Source: Marivirga aurantiaca (GTDB lineage Bacteria > Bacteroidota > Bacteroidia > Cytophagales > Cyclobacteriaceae). From it: a DNA stretch of 64,000 bases. Both the position numbers and the translations under genes were made by a program. Positions 36,490 to 46,347 of this stretch are shown in pieces. The DNA lies in assembly GCF_016679925.1 (NCBI RefSeq), contig NZ_JAEQBW010000003.1, forward strand, positions 186,001 through 250,000. Direction: 5' to 3'. Below the pieces are notes generated by a model, which worked only from the letters and a program-made list of their open reading frames with translations, had not been told where the DNA came from and searched no databases. Position 1 is the first letter of the stretch; each line of letters opens with the position of its first letter.

Positions 36490-37359
36490 ATGAAAAATCT
36501 ATTATTTATCACGCTAACTCTTGCTGTTTTAAGCTCCTGCCAGGATAAAGAAGAAAAGGTGTGGACTTATCTCCTCGATCCGGAACTGTCACAGTGGGAT
36601 CAATATTTGAGTTATAAACACCAACTCGGGTATAAGGGCGAGCAGCCGAAGGATAAAAAAGGAAATCTCATTGAGCCCATTGGCTTAAATCCGGACGGTT
36701 ATGATGTTTTTACAATCGTGAAGGAAGAAGAGGAACCGGTTTTGGAAGTAAGCGGAGAGATTTATGGTTGCGTGATCAGCAAAGAAGAATATGCCAATTA
36801 TCATTTGCAACTTAAAGTGAAATGGGGGGATAAAAAGTGGGTGCCTAGAGAAAAGCTATTGAAAGATTCAGGCATTCTCTACCATTCCGTTGGGCCAATG
36901 GGGGCAGAATATTGGAGAAGCTGGATGCTTTCCCAGGAATTCCAGATAATGGAAGGCCACATGGGCGACTATTGGAGCCAGGCCAATTCTGCAATTGATA
37001 TTAGAGCTTACATTCCGGAGTATATTATGAACCCGGTGGCTGATGTAAGTCAAAATTTTATTCCAGTGGGTGAGGGGGAAGAAATTGCAGGGCTTGTCTT
37101 GCGTAGTGCTAATTATGAAAAACCGGAAGGTGAATGGAACACTTTAGACCTGATCTGCTTTGAAGACAAAAGTATCCATATCGTAAATGGAGAAGTCGTC
37201 ATGGTTTTGCAAAATTCCCGCTATGTAGAAGATGGAAAAGCTATTCCTCTCACTAAAGGTAAAATTCAACTGCAAAGTGAAGCTGCTGAAGTGTATTATA
37301 AGGATATCAAAATCAGAGAATTGACATCTCTTCCGAACGAATATACATCCTTATTTTAA
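36490..37359 (+). CDS. DUF1080 lipoprotein (3-keto-disaccharide hydrolase-like)
   Basis: This 289-residue protein has a lipobox (LAVLSSC, Cys18), so it is a lipoprotein. A DUF1080/concanavalin-like sandwich follows, with YANYHLQLKVKWGDKKW, GILYHSVGPMGAE and EFQIMEGHMGDYW; it ends with GKIQLQSEAAEVYYKDIKIR, the standard family closing strand. Members act on 3-keto-glycosides or bind sugars. It stands alone after a terminator. Confidence 0.88.
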   Translation: MKNLLFITLTLAVLSSCQDKEEKVWTYLLDPELSQWDQYLSYKHQLGYKGEQPKDKKGNLIEPIGLNPDGYDVFTIVKEEEEPVLEVSGEIYGCVISKEEYANYHLQLKVKWGDKKWVPREKLLKDSGILYHSVGPMGAEYWRSWMLSQEFQIMEGHMGDYWSQANSAIDIRAYIPEYIMNPVADVSQNFIPVGEGEEIAGLVLRSANYEKPEGEWNTLDLICFEDKSIHIVNGEVVMVLQNSRYVEDGKAIPLTKGKIQLQSEAAEVYYKDIKIRELTSLPNEYTSLF

Positions 37360-37370
37360 GTAGGTTACTT

Positions 37371-37556
37371 TTGGTAAATACTCGAATGTTCGAAAACCAC
37401 ATAAACTTTGCTCGAGAAAGCGGGCTGGAGGACAAAAAGGCGGGGAGCGCGTTGGCTGTAGGGCTGAAGCATCTTTTTGTCTTGCCTGTCCCGCCACAGC
37501 GGGGATTTTTTCTATCTTTTGTATCAAGACAAAAGATTAAGAATAAAATTTGGTGA
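37371..37556. repeat. GC-richer, hairpin-rich intergenic element
   Basis: This stretch has three inverted repeats: gacaaaaag / ctttttgtc (37431-37439 and 37473-37481), cccgc / gcggg with a following T-run (37490-37510), and atcttttgt / acaaaagat (37514-37522 and 37529-37537). A 61-codon frame across it has no protein-like features. It looks like a dispersed non-coding repeat, though no second copy is in the window. The rest of the gap up to 37860 is AT-rich and shows nothing else. Confidence 0.5.
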
Positions 37557-37860
37557 GAAAGTTGAGATCAATAGCTAACCTCAATTTAATGCGCAAACAT
37601 AAAACTCCGAGGTTTTTTATATTGCCAGAATTTTTAAAAGAAAATGTACTATATGTTTATTAAGAGTATATTTAATAACGGAACTATATTTTCATGATTG
37701 GCCTAAATAGAATAATCCGTCATTAAATCAGCGACTAGAGAAACATGCAGAGATTAACGACTCTATTCTCAAGATCTGTGGAGAATAATAACTTACTAAG
37801 TGTCATCAATTCATTCAATTAAATTTTTTCTCTTTAAATTGAAACTTAAATTTCTAATTA

Positions 37861-38805
37861 ATGATGAATCACCTTAAAAACCTCACACTACTTTCTGTTT
37901 TTCTGTTATGCATTAGCTGCCAATCCAATCCTTCGCTTCAAGCCGAAGAGGGATATGTGGAGGTAGAGGGTGGAAAGATCTGGTATAAAGTTATTGGTGA
38001 AGGCGACCAGGTACCGCTACTTCTAATGCATGGTGGCCCTGGAGGTACGCATTGTTATTTTTACGAGCTTACACCATTAAGTGAAAATCGACCGATTATC
38101 CTTTTCGATCAGTTGGGAAGTGGCCGGTCAGATCACCATACAGATACTGCCTTGCTCAAGGTAGATAAATTTGTAGAGCAAGTGCGTGAATTGAAGTCAC
38201 ATTTAAATTTGAAGGAATATTATTTACTCGGCCACTCCTGGGGAGCTGCGCTGGAGTTGGAATATTACCAGAAATATCCTGAAGGAGTTAAAGGCATTAT
38301 CTTTAGCAGTCCGTATGTAAGCACCCCTGTTTGGGCAGCCGATGCCGATACACTCATCAGTTCCTTGCCTGATTCCGTTCAAAGCCTGATTGCTCAGGCA
38401 GAGGAAAGTGGTAATTATAACACAAAGGAATACAAATATGCTGATTCTATTTACTGGGCTAACTTCGGCTTAAGGACTGATTATGGCGGACATGAATGGG
38501 ATACCATACCAGCGCCTTCCAATAAATTTATTTACAACAATATGTGGGGGCCAAGTGAATTTACTGCGACAGGCATTTTGAAAAGCTATGATAATAAGGA
38601 AGCATTGAAAGAGGTTAAAGTTCCTGTACTATTTGTAACCGGTGAATATGATGAAGCCAGACCGCAAACTGTAAAACACTTCCAAAGCTTAGTGCCTAAT
38701 TCAGAATTTAAGGTAATTGAAGGAGCAGGTCATGCTACTATGAAAGATAACAGCAGTCAATATAATCAAGCCATACACCAATTCTTGCAGGAGGTAGAGA
38801 AGTGA
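37861..38805 (+). CDS. S33 family proline iminopeptidase-like lipoprotein
   Basis: This 314-residue alpha/beta hydrolase has a lipobox (LLCISC). The oxyanion motif HGGPGG, the nucleophile elbow GHSWGA, an acid in VTGEYDEARP and His in GAGHATM give the full triad in the order expected for proline iminopeptidase-family S33 peptidases. It should remove N-terminal proline (or similar) residues from peptides in the periplasm or at the outer-membrane inner leaflet. Confidence 0.9.
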   Translation: MMNHLKNLTLLSVFLLCISCQSNPSLQAEEGYVEVEGGKIWYKVIGEGDQVPLLLMHGGPGGTHCYFYELTPLSENRPIILFDQLGSGRSDHHTDTALLKVDKFVEQVRELKSHLNLKEYYLLGHSWGAALELEYYQKYPEGVKGIIFSSPYVSTPVWAADADTLISSLPDSVQSLIAQAEESGNYNTKEYKYADSIYWANFGLRTDYGGHEWDTIPAPSNKFIYNNMWGPSEFTATGILKSYDNKEALKEVKVPVLFVTGEYDEARPQTVKHFQSLVPNSEFKVIEGAGHATMKDNSSQYNQAIHQFLQEVEK

Positions 38806-38901
38806 TAGCTATTTCTTAGCTTTCATTTTCTGAACTTTTCGAACCCAAAGAGAATTAACTACCCATGTGTTTATCTGGAAATCTGAATCTGTTGCTTTTG
38901 A

Positions 38902-39492
38902 ATGGCTAATAATATAAATAAGCTTTTGCAGGAAATCAAAGGCTGTAATGTTTGTAAAAATCACCTGCCTCACGGAGCAAATCCCGTACTTACCGCAGGA
39001 GTTTCTTCAAGAATTGTGGTAGTTGGACAAGCTCCCGGTCGTGCAGTACATGAAACCGGCATCCCCTGGAACGACAAAAGTGGGGATAATTTAAGAAGCT
39101 GGATGGGAGTTGGTAAATCAATTTTTTATAACACTCACATGATTTCTCTTATTCCTGCAGGCTTTTGTTATCCCGGCACAGGAAAGAACGGAGATTTACC
39201 ACCCCGAAAGGAATGTGCACCTATGTGGCACCAAAAGTTATTGAATGAGATGGGTCAAGTGGAATTGATTATTTTAGCAGGCCAATATGCACAAAAGCAC
39301 TACCTGAATAAAAGTGCTAAAGGTAACTTGACTGCAACAGTTCAAAATTTTGAAGAATACCTTCCAAAATTCTTCCCTCTGCCACATCCATCTCCAAGGA
39401 ACAATATCTGGCAAGCCAAAAATCGATGGTTTAAAGCTGAAGTGCTGCCGGTACTGAAAAATGAAGTAAATCGAATTCTAAGTCATAAGTGA
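38902..39492 (+). CDS. Uracil-DNA glycosylase family protein
   Basis: This 196-residue protein has the family's motif 1 as VVVGQAPGRAVHETGIPWND and motif 2 as PLPHPSPRN near the C-terminus. It has only the N-terminal CNVC pair and no other Cys arrangement for a 4Fe-4S cluster. It resembles the single-domain UDG-like proteins of Bacteroidota; removal of uracil from DNA is the family role, but activity was not assessable. Confidence 0.85.
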   Translation: MANNINKLLQEIKGCNVCKNHLPHGANPVLTAGVSSRIVVVGQAPGRAVHETGIPWNDKSGDNLRSWMGVGKSIFYNTHMISLIPAGFCYPGTGKNGDLPPRKECAPMWHQKLLNEMGQVELIILAGQYAQKHYLNKSAKGNLTATVQNFEEYLPKFFPLPHPSPRNNIWQAKNRWFKAEVLPVLKNEVNRILSHK

Positions 39493-39619
39493 AAGTAGGT
39501 TTCCGGATAAATTATTCGTAATTCCAGCATCATAAATATTAAAAAATACTGATCAAACATTCATGGACTTCCTCCTGAATATCTTTATATTTAGATCACT
39601 TTACATTAATTGAACAGCT

Positions 39620-40603
39620 ATGCTTCGCATCACAATCCTACTCTTAATAATTATATTACCTCTACAGATCTTAGCCCAAAACCAAAAACCGTCTGATCCA
39701 TTGGCGCATACTTATTCCATTGTGGCGCGGGATGCCAATACAGGGGAAATGGCCGTTGCTGTACAAAGCCATTGGTTTAGTGTAGGGACAGCTGTTTCCT
39801 GGGGAGAAGCCGGGGTGGGCGTGGTGGCTACACAATCCTTCACCAACAAATCATTTGGATTGCGTGGGCTTGCTTTGTTGAAAGAAGGTAAATCACCTCA
39901 GGAAGCATTGGATATATTATTGAGTGATGATGAAGGCAGGGAATTCAGGCAAGTGGCTATCTTAGATACAAAAGGACGAGTAGCCACTCATACCGGAAAA
40001 AGCTGTATTGATGAGGCGGGGCATGCCAATGGAGAAAATTTCTCTGTTCAGGCCAATATGATGCTGAATGATAAGGTAGTGCCTGCCATGGAGAAAGCAT
40101 GGAAAGAGAATGGAGGTTTACCTTTAGCTGAAAGAATGGTGGAGGTATTAAAAGCCGCACAAAATGAAAAAGGAGATATACGCGGGAAACAGTCTGCTGC
40201 CTTATTGATTGTAGCACCGGAAGCTACAGATGAGCCCTGGAACGACAGGTTGCTCGATTTAAGAGTAGATGATCATGCAGACCCGGTGCAGGAATTGGAT
40301 CGTTTATTGAAGGTTTACCGTGCATATGAACACATGAACCAAGGGGATTTACATGTAGAAAAGAATGAGATGAAGCAGGCCATGGAAGAATATAATAAAG
40401 CCATGGAAATGTTTCCGGCTAACCTGGAGATGCAGTATTGGACAGCTATCACATTAGCCAATGATCATAAAATTGATAAAGCATCTGATATGTTGCAAAG
40501 CATTTATAAGCAAGACGAAAACTGGAGAGAGCTTACTAAACGTTTACCTAAAGTTGGATTGTTGAATGTTTCTGAGGAGGAGTTGAAGAAGTTAATTAAG
40601 TAG
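39620..40603 (+). CDS. DUF1028 protein with TPR-like tail
   Basis: A signal peptide (about 1-19) is followed by DUF1028 (25-215), recognised from HTYSIVARDANTGEMAVAVQ, GVGVVATQSFTNKSFG and RVATHTGKSCIDEAGH. This Ntn-hydrolase-like family has unknown substrate. The C-terminal 110 residues are helical with a TPR-like unit (MKQAMEEYNKAMEMFPANL). It should be periplasmic. No close partner gene. Confidence 0.88.
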   Translation: MLRITILLLIIILPLQILAQNQKPSDPLAHTYSIVARDANTGEMAVAVQSHWFSVGTAVSWGEAGVGVVATQSFTNKSFGLRGLALLKEGKSPQEALDILLSDDEGREFRQVAILDTKGRVATHTGKSCIDEAGHANGENFSVQANMMLNDKVVPAMEKAWKENGGLPLAERMVEVLKAAQNEKGDIRGKQSAALLIVAPEATDEPWNDRLLDLRVDDHADPVQELDRLLKVYRAYEHMNQGDLHVEKNEMKQAMEEYNKAMEMFPANLEMQYWTAITLANDHKIDKASDMLQSIYKQDENWRELTKRLPKVGLLNVSEEELKKLIK

Positions 40604-40778
40604 TTTTTCCAGCAATCTCTTCTATGATTGATCTCTCCCATGGTTCGTGTCTCACGAATCATTATTATCTCGATTTTTGATCCTGAAAATTACTTAAGAC
40701 AAACATCTTGACAATAGTAGTAAAGAACCGTCATTCACCTCAGTTGAAAATTAGATACAATAAAAACTTAATATATTT

Positions 40779-41123
40779 TTATCCCCAAAAACAGCCGTAT
40801 TCATCATTATTAACTGTTTCAGTAAATTCATGAAGCGTTTTTACGGTGGGCGGATCGTATGGGTGCCATTTTAGGTCAGCTCTTTTCCAGTAGACTTTCC
40901 AAATATCCTTATTTTTCACATAAGTTGCCTTTGCAATTTCAATATGCATTTGTTCTTCCGGTTTATTCCAGCGTGGTCGAATCTCAAAAATAAAGATGCT
41001 TTGATCAATTATTTTATAGGAGATGTCCAGTTTATCTCTTATTTCTTCTGGTGGTCTTCTTTTTTCAAGAAAGTTTTCCATTACCTCAATTATGTCCGTT
41101 GTTTTTAAAGCATCTAATCCCAT
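40779..41123 (-). CDS. DUF3024 protein
   Basis: The 114-residue product matches DUF3024: helix IEVMENFLEKRRPPEEIRDK, then IFEIRPRWNKPEE, IEIAKATYVKNKDIWKVYWK and WHPYDPPTVKTL. Cytoplasmic, no known function. It reads away from clpB's terminator on the minus strand. Confidence 0.85.
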   Translation of the reverse strand: MGLDALKTTDIIEVMENFLEKRRPPEEIRDKLDISYKIIDQSIFIFEIRPRWNKPEEQMHIEIAKATYVKNKDIWKVYWKRADLKWHPYDPPTVKTLHEFTETVNNDEYGCFWG

Positions 41124-41170
41124 CTTACACTAGCAATATTTCTTAATCCTTAGAATTAAGTTAAAAATAC

Positions 41171-41208
41171 AAAAAGCCGCAGCGAAATCTTTCACTACGG
41201 CTTTTAAA
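41171..41208 (-). terminator. Terminator downstream of clpB
   Basis: On the minus strand, aaaagccgtag and ctgcggctttt pair with one mismatch across a short loop and are followed by ttgt. It lies 35 nt beyond the clpB stop codon. Confidence 0.75.
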
Positions 41209-41242
41209 ATTTTCTGTGAGACAGTGTATCACAGAGCTTTAC

Positions 41243-43870
41243 TTATTCCTCTATCTCGATATCTTCAACATTCTTAAAGGCTATTTCTCCATCTTCCATT
41301 TCCACCAGCACTGTGCTATCATTACTGATTTCACCTGAAAGAATCTGCTTGGAAAGCGTATTCAGTATAGTTTTCTGAATCAGCCTTTTTAATGGTCTCG
41401 CTCCAAATTGCGGATCGTAACCTATTCTTCCCAGATAATCGAGTACATCCGGAGTTGCATCAACCTGAATGCCATTTTCTTTCAATCGCCTCTGAATATC
41501 TTTCCATTGGATGCTGACAATTTCTCTCAAAATTTCTTCATTCAATGGCTCAAACATGATGATCTCATCAATCCTGTTCAGGAATTCGGGTTTCACCGAC
41601 TTTTTCAGCAATTCAAACACCTCATTTTTGGTATCTGATAAAATCTGATCCTTTTTCCACTCATCTCCTTCAAAATTAGCCGGGTTCAAACGTTCCTGAA
41701 TTAAGGTTGAACCAATATTGGTAGTCATGATGATAATCGTATTCTTGAAATTAGCCAGTCTACCTTTATTGTCAGTCAGCCTACCGTCATCCAATACCTG
41801 CAATAAAATATTGAAGGTGTCCGGATGTGCTTTTTCTATTTCATCCAAAAGAATGACCGAGTAAGGCTTTCTTCTTACAGCTTCGGTCAACTGTCCGCCT
41901 TCATCATAGCCCACATAGCCCGGAGGCGCTCCTACCAATCTGCTGACAGAATGCCTTTCCTGGTATTCCGACATATCTATCCGTACCATGGAATTTTCAT
42001 CATTAAACAGATACTCAGCCAGCGCTTTGGCCAACTCAGTTTTACCAACACCTGTGGTTCCCATAAATATGAAAGAACCTATTGGTTTTCTTGGATCCTG
42101 CAATCCTGCACGACTTCTTCGTACCGCATCGGATAAAGCGGTGATGGCTTCCCTCTGACCAGCTACTCGTTTTCCTAATTCCTTTTCCAGTTGCAATAGT
42201 TTATCCCTGTCGCTTTGCAGCATTTTAGTTACAGGAATACCAGTCCAGCGAGCCACTACTTCTGCAATTTCTTCAGAACCTACTTCCTCTTTTAAAAGCG
42301 GGTGGCTGGAAGACTGCATCTCTTTCATTTGGATTTGGAACTCATTGAGTTTAGCTTCGGCTTCTGTGAGTTTTCCGTATCGGATTTCAGCTACTTTGCC
42401 AAAATCGCCTGCACGTTCAGCTTGTTCTGCTTCAAATTTCAATTTATCAATATGCTCTTTCTGGTGCTGAATCCCCTGAATCACTTCTTTCTCACTTTCC
42501 CATTTGGCGCGTAAATCTTTTCTTTTATCATCCAGATCAGCTAATTCTCTGTTAATCACAGATTCCTTGTCTTTATTTTTCTCCCGCCTCATGGCTTCAC
42601 GCTCAATTTCCAGCTGCATAATTCTACGGTTGAGTTCATCCAATTCTTCCGGTAAGGAATCAATTTCGATCCTCATTTTGGCAGCAGCCTCATCCATTAA
42701 ATCAATGGCTTTATCAGGTAAAAATCGATCTGATATATACCTGCTGGAAAGTTCCACTGCAGCAATTACCGCATCATCTTTAATGCGCACCCCGTGGTGT
42801 ACCTCATATTTATCTTTAATACCGCGCAATATGGAAATGGCATCATCCTGTGATGGCTCATCCACTATAACTGCCTGGAATCTTCTTTCAAGCGCCTTAT
42901 CTTTTTCTATATATTTCTGATATTCTTTCAAGGTGGTAGCGCCAATTGCATGCAACTCACCTCTGGCCAAAGCAGGTTTTAACAGATTAGCTGCATCCAT
43001 GGCTCCTTCACCACCTCCGGCACCAATCAACGTGTGCAACTCATCTATGAAGAGTATAATCTGCCCTTCGGAATCAGTTACTTCTTTGATGACTGCTTTT
43101 AATCTTTCTTCAAATTCACCTTTGTATTTGGCTCCTGCCACTAAAAGTCCCATATCAAGGGAGATTAATATTTTATCTTTCAGGTTTTCTGGTACATCGC
43201 CATCCACAATTCTTTGGGCCATCCCTTCCACGATGGCTGTTTTACCAACCCCTGGCTCACCTAATAAAATAGGATTGTTTTTTGTTCTGCGGGAAAGAAT
43301 CTGCAATACACGCCTGATTTCCTCATCTCTTCCGATAACAGGATCTATTTTGCCATTCTTGGCCTGTTCGTTCAGGTTAATGGAATAGCGCTCCAGAGAA
43401 CGGTATTTTGATTCCGCGTTTTGGTCTTTTACAGTATCTCCTCCACGTAATTCTTTTATTGCTTTGATTAAATCCTTTTCATTAAAGCCGGAATCCTTCA
43501 AAATAGAACTTAGTTGGTCACCAGCCTTAAGCAAACCCAGTAAAAGGTGCTCAATGGCCACATATTCATCTTTAAATTCCTTTAAGAACTTTTTAGATTC
43601 CGTTAAAGCTTTATGTGTATCATTGGAAAGATAGGGCTGTGAACCACTCACTTTTGGGTATCCCTCAAGGAGGTCGTTCAGCCTGTTTTCCAATAAGCCT
43701 TTGTTAATGTTTAACTTTTTATAAATAAAAGAAAGTACGTTTTCATCCGTTTGTTGGATGGCCTTTAGCAAATGACCTGTCTCAACAGCTTGCTGCCCGT
43801 TGGACTGCGCCATTTCAGCGGCCTTTTGGATCGCTTCCTGAGATTTTATGGTGTATTCATTTAAATTCAT
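41243..43870 (-). CDS. clpB: ClpB ATP-dependent disaggregase
   Basis: The 875-residue length and domain order are those of ClpB: Clp N-domain repeats (1-150), first AAA+ module with [13 protein letters not shown] (Walker A) and [15 protein letters not shown], the long middle coiled-coil (about 410-525), second AAA+ module with [19 protein letters not shown] and [12 protein letters not shown]. The C-terminus lacks a ClpP-binding loop. With DnaK it dissolves aggregates. It is 20 kb from the CIS genes and is a core gene, not a CIS ClpV. Confidence 0.95.
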   Translation of the reverse strand: MNLNEYTIKSQEAIQKAAEMAQSNGQQAVETGHLLKAIQQTDENVLSFIYKKLNINKGLLENRLNDLLEGYPKVSGSQPYLSNDTHKALTESKKFLKEFKDEYVAIEHLLLGLLKAGDQLSSILKDSGFNEKDLIKAIKELRGGDTVKDQNAESKYRSLERYSINLNEQAKNGKIDPVIGRDEEIRRVLQILSRRTKNNPILLGEPGVGKTAIVEGMAQRIVDGDVPENLKDKILISLDMGLLVAGAKYKGEFEERLKAVIKEVTDSEGQIILFIDELHTLIGAGGGEGAMDAANLLKPALARGELHAIGATTLKEYQKYIEKDKALERRFQAVIVDEPSQDDAISILRGIKDKYEVHHGVRIKDDAVIAAVELSSRYISDRFLPDKAIDLMDEAAAKMRIEIDSLPEELDELNRRIMQLEIEREAMRREKNKDKESVINRELADLDDKRKDLRAKWESEKEVIQGIQHQKEHIDKLKFEAEQAERAGDFGKVAEIRYGKLTEAEAKLNEFQIQMKEMQSSSHPLLKEEVGSEEIAEVVARWTGIPVTKMLQSDRDKLLQLEKELGKRVAGQREAITALSDAVRRSRAGLQDPRKPIGSFIFMGTTGVGKTELAKALAEYLFNDENSMVRIDMSEYQERHSVSRLVGAPPGYVGYDEGGQLTEAVRRKPYSVILLDEIEKAHPDTFNILLQVLDDGRLTDNKGRLANFKNTIIIMTTNIGSTLIQERLNPANFEGDEWKKDQILSDTKNEVFELLKKSVKPEFLNRIDEIIMFEPLNEEILREIVSIQWKDIQRRLKENGIQVDATPDVLDYLGRIGYDPQFGARPLKRLIQKTILNTLSKQILSGEISNDSTVLVEMEDGEIAFKNVEDIEIEE

Positions 43871-44216
43871 TGCTTTGTTATTTTAGGGTGTTGCTTCTAT
43901 TATAACAAAACGATAACCAAACCTTTAAAGCTGACTAAATGACTTGTTTTAGAGTGTTTTGTAATTAATTAAAGACGAAATGACATTAATTTGATGATTT
44001 CCGTGAAAATAACCAGAACATTTTACCGATTGTTTGAGAGAATAATTTTTGATTTTTGAAAATTTACTATTTTAAATTGTGTCACTCATGTTTTGTCCAT
44101 TTACTAAACCGAATCTCGCTAAGTTTACGCGTTTTACACTGGTCATATTTGAGAAACCTGCGTTAAATCTCGGTTAGGAGCATTTTGTGATAAATATTTG
44201 ATAATTTTACTTTTTA
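43871..44216. other. Divergent promoter region between clpB and the barrel protein gene
   Basis: The 346-nt gap should hold promoters for both divergent genes. No full TTG/TAnnTTTG pair was found on either strand; an AATATTTG near-match lies at 44193-44200. No gene is supported. Confidence 0.4.
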
Positions 44217-46175
44217 ATGGACTTTAATTTAAAACTAACTAATTTTTTCTGGTTGTTTTTGGTAGCTCCTTTATTGCTATGCTTCAATTACTCAGTGGAG
44301 GCGCAAAAGGTAAAGAAGAAAATACTCACAGATTCTGTCAGGTTGCAATCAGGTTTTGTATTGATTCTTGAGGACACATTTTACCTGCCGGAAAAAGACA
44401 CAATAATCCTCCTATCGGAAGAAAAAAGCTATCAAATTAAAGCAATCCCTTATTTTAGATCTGATAAATTCTATGATTCTTTAGAAAGCAAGGCAGGAAA
44501 TACAGAAGTAACGAGGATGCTTTTTGATTTACTATTTAAAAGTTCCAGTCAGGACATCTCGGATAAAAAACTTATTTCAAATGGGGAAGAAGTTTTTAAA
44601 CCTTTCGAAGGGAAAATCATCGGGGAGATTTCAGTCAAAGGAATCCCAATATTGGAAGGGTCAGTTCAGGATACTACTAAAAAGGCTACTTCCTGGTATG
44701 CTAAAACCATCAATAACATACATGTACCCACACGAAAAAGTATTATAAAACAGAACACTTTGTTTAAAAGCGGAGAAAAGGTTGATCCGTTCCAATTGGC
44801 CGACAATGAGCGTATTTTGAGGCGACTCAGGACTATAAGAGATGCCAAAATCTATCTCATCCCCAGGCTGGATACTCCGGATATTGTAGATGTAGAAATT
44901 GTGACGCAGGATGTGGTGTCCATAGGCGCAGCCCTCAACTATTCCTCCATGAATGATTTTAATTTTGATATTTATGATCGGAATATTCTGGGTTATGCCC
45001 GTGATTTCCAGCTGAGTTATTATTTTGATGAGCACGAGAACCCGAAGCACGGCTATGGTTTTCAATACAGGGTACCCAACTTTTGGGGCAGTTTTATTAG
45101 AGGCACCTTTATTTATGAGAACACTTATTTTAGAGAACAAATAGGGATGAGTTTGATGAGGGACTTCTTTACTCCTGAAATAAAATATGGTGGAGGGGCT
45201 TCTCTTCAACACGTTTCCGAATTTTACAGGCCTTTATCAATACCTCTTTTGGAAATTCCTTACACAAAAAATGAAGGATCTTTATGGATAGGCAGATCCT
45301 TTCAACTTAGGAAAAGGACAAATTTGATTCTTCAAACAAGGGCAAGTAGCACCACCTATGTGGAAAGACCTTTTGTAACTGAGGATAGTAACCGCTTTTT
45401 CATGAATAGCGATATTTATTATGCAAGTGCTGCCTTGATCACCCGTACTTATTCCAAAAGCTGGTTGATCAAGGGTTTTGGCCGTACGGAGGATATTCCC
45501 AAGGGAAAATTACTTTCATTTACTTATGGGTATGATAATAATGAATTTTATAACAGGCATTATTGGCAGTTAAAAGCAGGCTATGCAGAATATTTTCAAG
45601 ATATCGGCTATGCAAGTTTCACTACAGCTTTAGGGGCTTTTAAAAATGGAGATAAATGGGAAGATGGAATATTTAATACTTCTTTGAATTATTTTAGTCC
45701 ATTGATAATGACGGGCAAATCTTTTTTCCGACAATTTATTAATGTGAATTATTTAAATGGCATCCACAGAAGATCGGATAATGCATTGGTGATTGATAAC
45801 AAGTTCCAGACTGATGGCGAAAGAAGGCCGCTGGGGGAGAAGCGTTTTACTATGTCCTTTGAGTCTGTTTACTTCACTTCCTGGTATTTTTATGGGTGTA
45901 GATTCAGTCTGTACAATAGAAATAACTTTCATTGGTTGAGCTATGATGAGCTTTTTGATCATAAAAAGTTTTTTTCCTCTTTCGGAATAGGGGTACGTAT
46001 ACTGAATGAAAGTTTTGTTTTCCCTACGATTGAATTGAATTTTACTTACTACAAAAGCCCTGGGACTTACCCTGATACCACCCAGCTTCGTCTGTTCAAT
46101 AATTATCCTACTAATTTTAATGAGCTGCAAATTGGCCGACCGGATGTGTTACGTTTCGATGATTTTATCTATTAA
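44217..46175 (+). CDS. POTRA/beta-barrel outer-membrane protein (BamA/TamA-like)
   Basis: This 652-residue protein has a signal peptide (to about residue 28), an N-terminal part with POTRA-like repeats (RKSIIKQNTLFKSGEKVDPF and RRLRTIRDAKIYLIPR), then a long run of alternating strands with aromatic girdle residues and a C-terminal terminal strand (RPDVLRFDDFIY, ending in Tyr). That is the Omp85-type layout. It may insert or assist outer-membrane proteins; its partner is unknown. Not clearly BamA by size (BamA is about 800 residues). Confidence 0.75.
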   Translation: MDFNLKLTNFFWLFLVAPLLLCFNYSVEAQKVKKKILTDSVRLQSGFVLILEDTFYLPEKDTIILLSEEKSYQIKAIPYFRSDKFYDSLESKAGNTEVTRMLFDLLFKSSSQDISDKKLISNGEEVFKPFEGKIIGEISVKGIPILEGSVQDTTKKATSWYAKTINNIHVPTRKSIIKQNTLFKSGEKVDPFQLADNERILRRLRTIRDAKIYLIPRLDTPDIVDVEIVTQDVVSIGAALNYSSMNDFNFDIYDRNILGYARDFQLSYYFDEHENPKHGYGFQYRVPNFWGSFIRGTFIYENTYFREQIGMSLMRDFFTPEIKYGGGASLQHVSEFYRPLSIPLLEIPYTKNEGSLWIGRSFQLRKRTNLILQTRASSTTYVERPFVTEDSNRFFMNSDIYYASAALITRTYSKSWLIKGFGRTEDIPKGKLLSFTYGYDNNEFYNRHYWQLKAGYAEYFQDIGYASFTTALGAFKNGDKWEDGIFNTSLNYFSPLIMTGKSFFRQFINVNYLNGIHRRSDNALVIDNKFQTDGERRPLGEKRFTMSFESVYFTSWYFYGCRFSLYNRNNFHWLSYDELFDHKKFFSSFGIGVRILNESFVFPTIELNFTYYKSPGTYPDTTQLRLFNNYPTNFNELQIGRPDVLRFDDFIY

Positions 46176-46297
46176 TGAATAGACTTCTCCTCACCCTAAT
46201 AAACTATGGTCGGGACCAGCTATTGGTTTTTTACCTGCAACACAAAGACTGACATTTATATACCACACTAGAAGTTTTGAACAAAATGTGCACAAAA

Positions 46298-46323
46298 AAA
46301 GGCCCTGAATTTTCAGAGCCTTT
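46298..46323 (-). terminator. Bidirectional terminator between convergent genes
   Basis: Arms aaaggccctgaa (46298-46309) and ttcagagccttt (46312-46323) pair with one mismatch. T-rich tracts lie on both sides, so it can end transcripts of the barrel gene and of the minus-strand T9SS protein gene. Confidence 0.75.
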
Positions 46324-46347
46324 CATTTTAATAACAGCTAAATTAGT

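Noticed and set aside
37371-37556. A 61-codon protein gene
   Set aside because: Composition is unlike neighbours and hairpins run through it, so it reads as non-coding repeat sequence.
41243-43870. ClpB as the CIS sheath-recycling ATPase (ClpV)
   Set aside because: It has the ClpB middle domain and normal length, lies 18 kb from the CIS genes on the other strand, and is a core chaperone.
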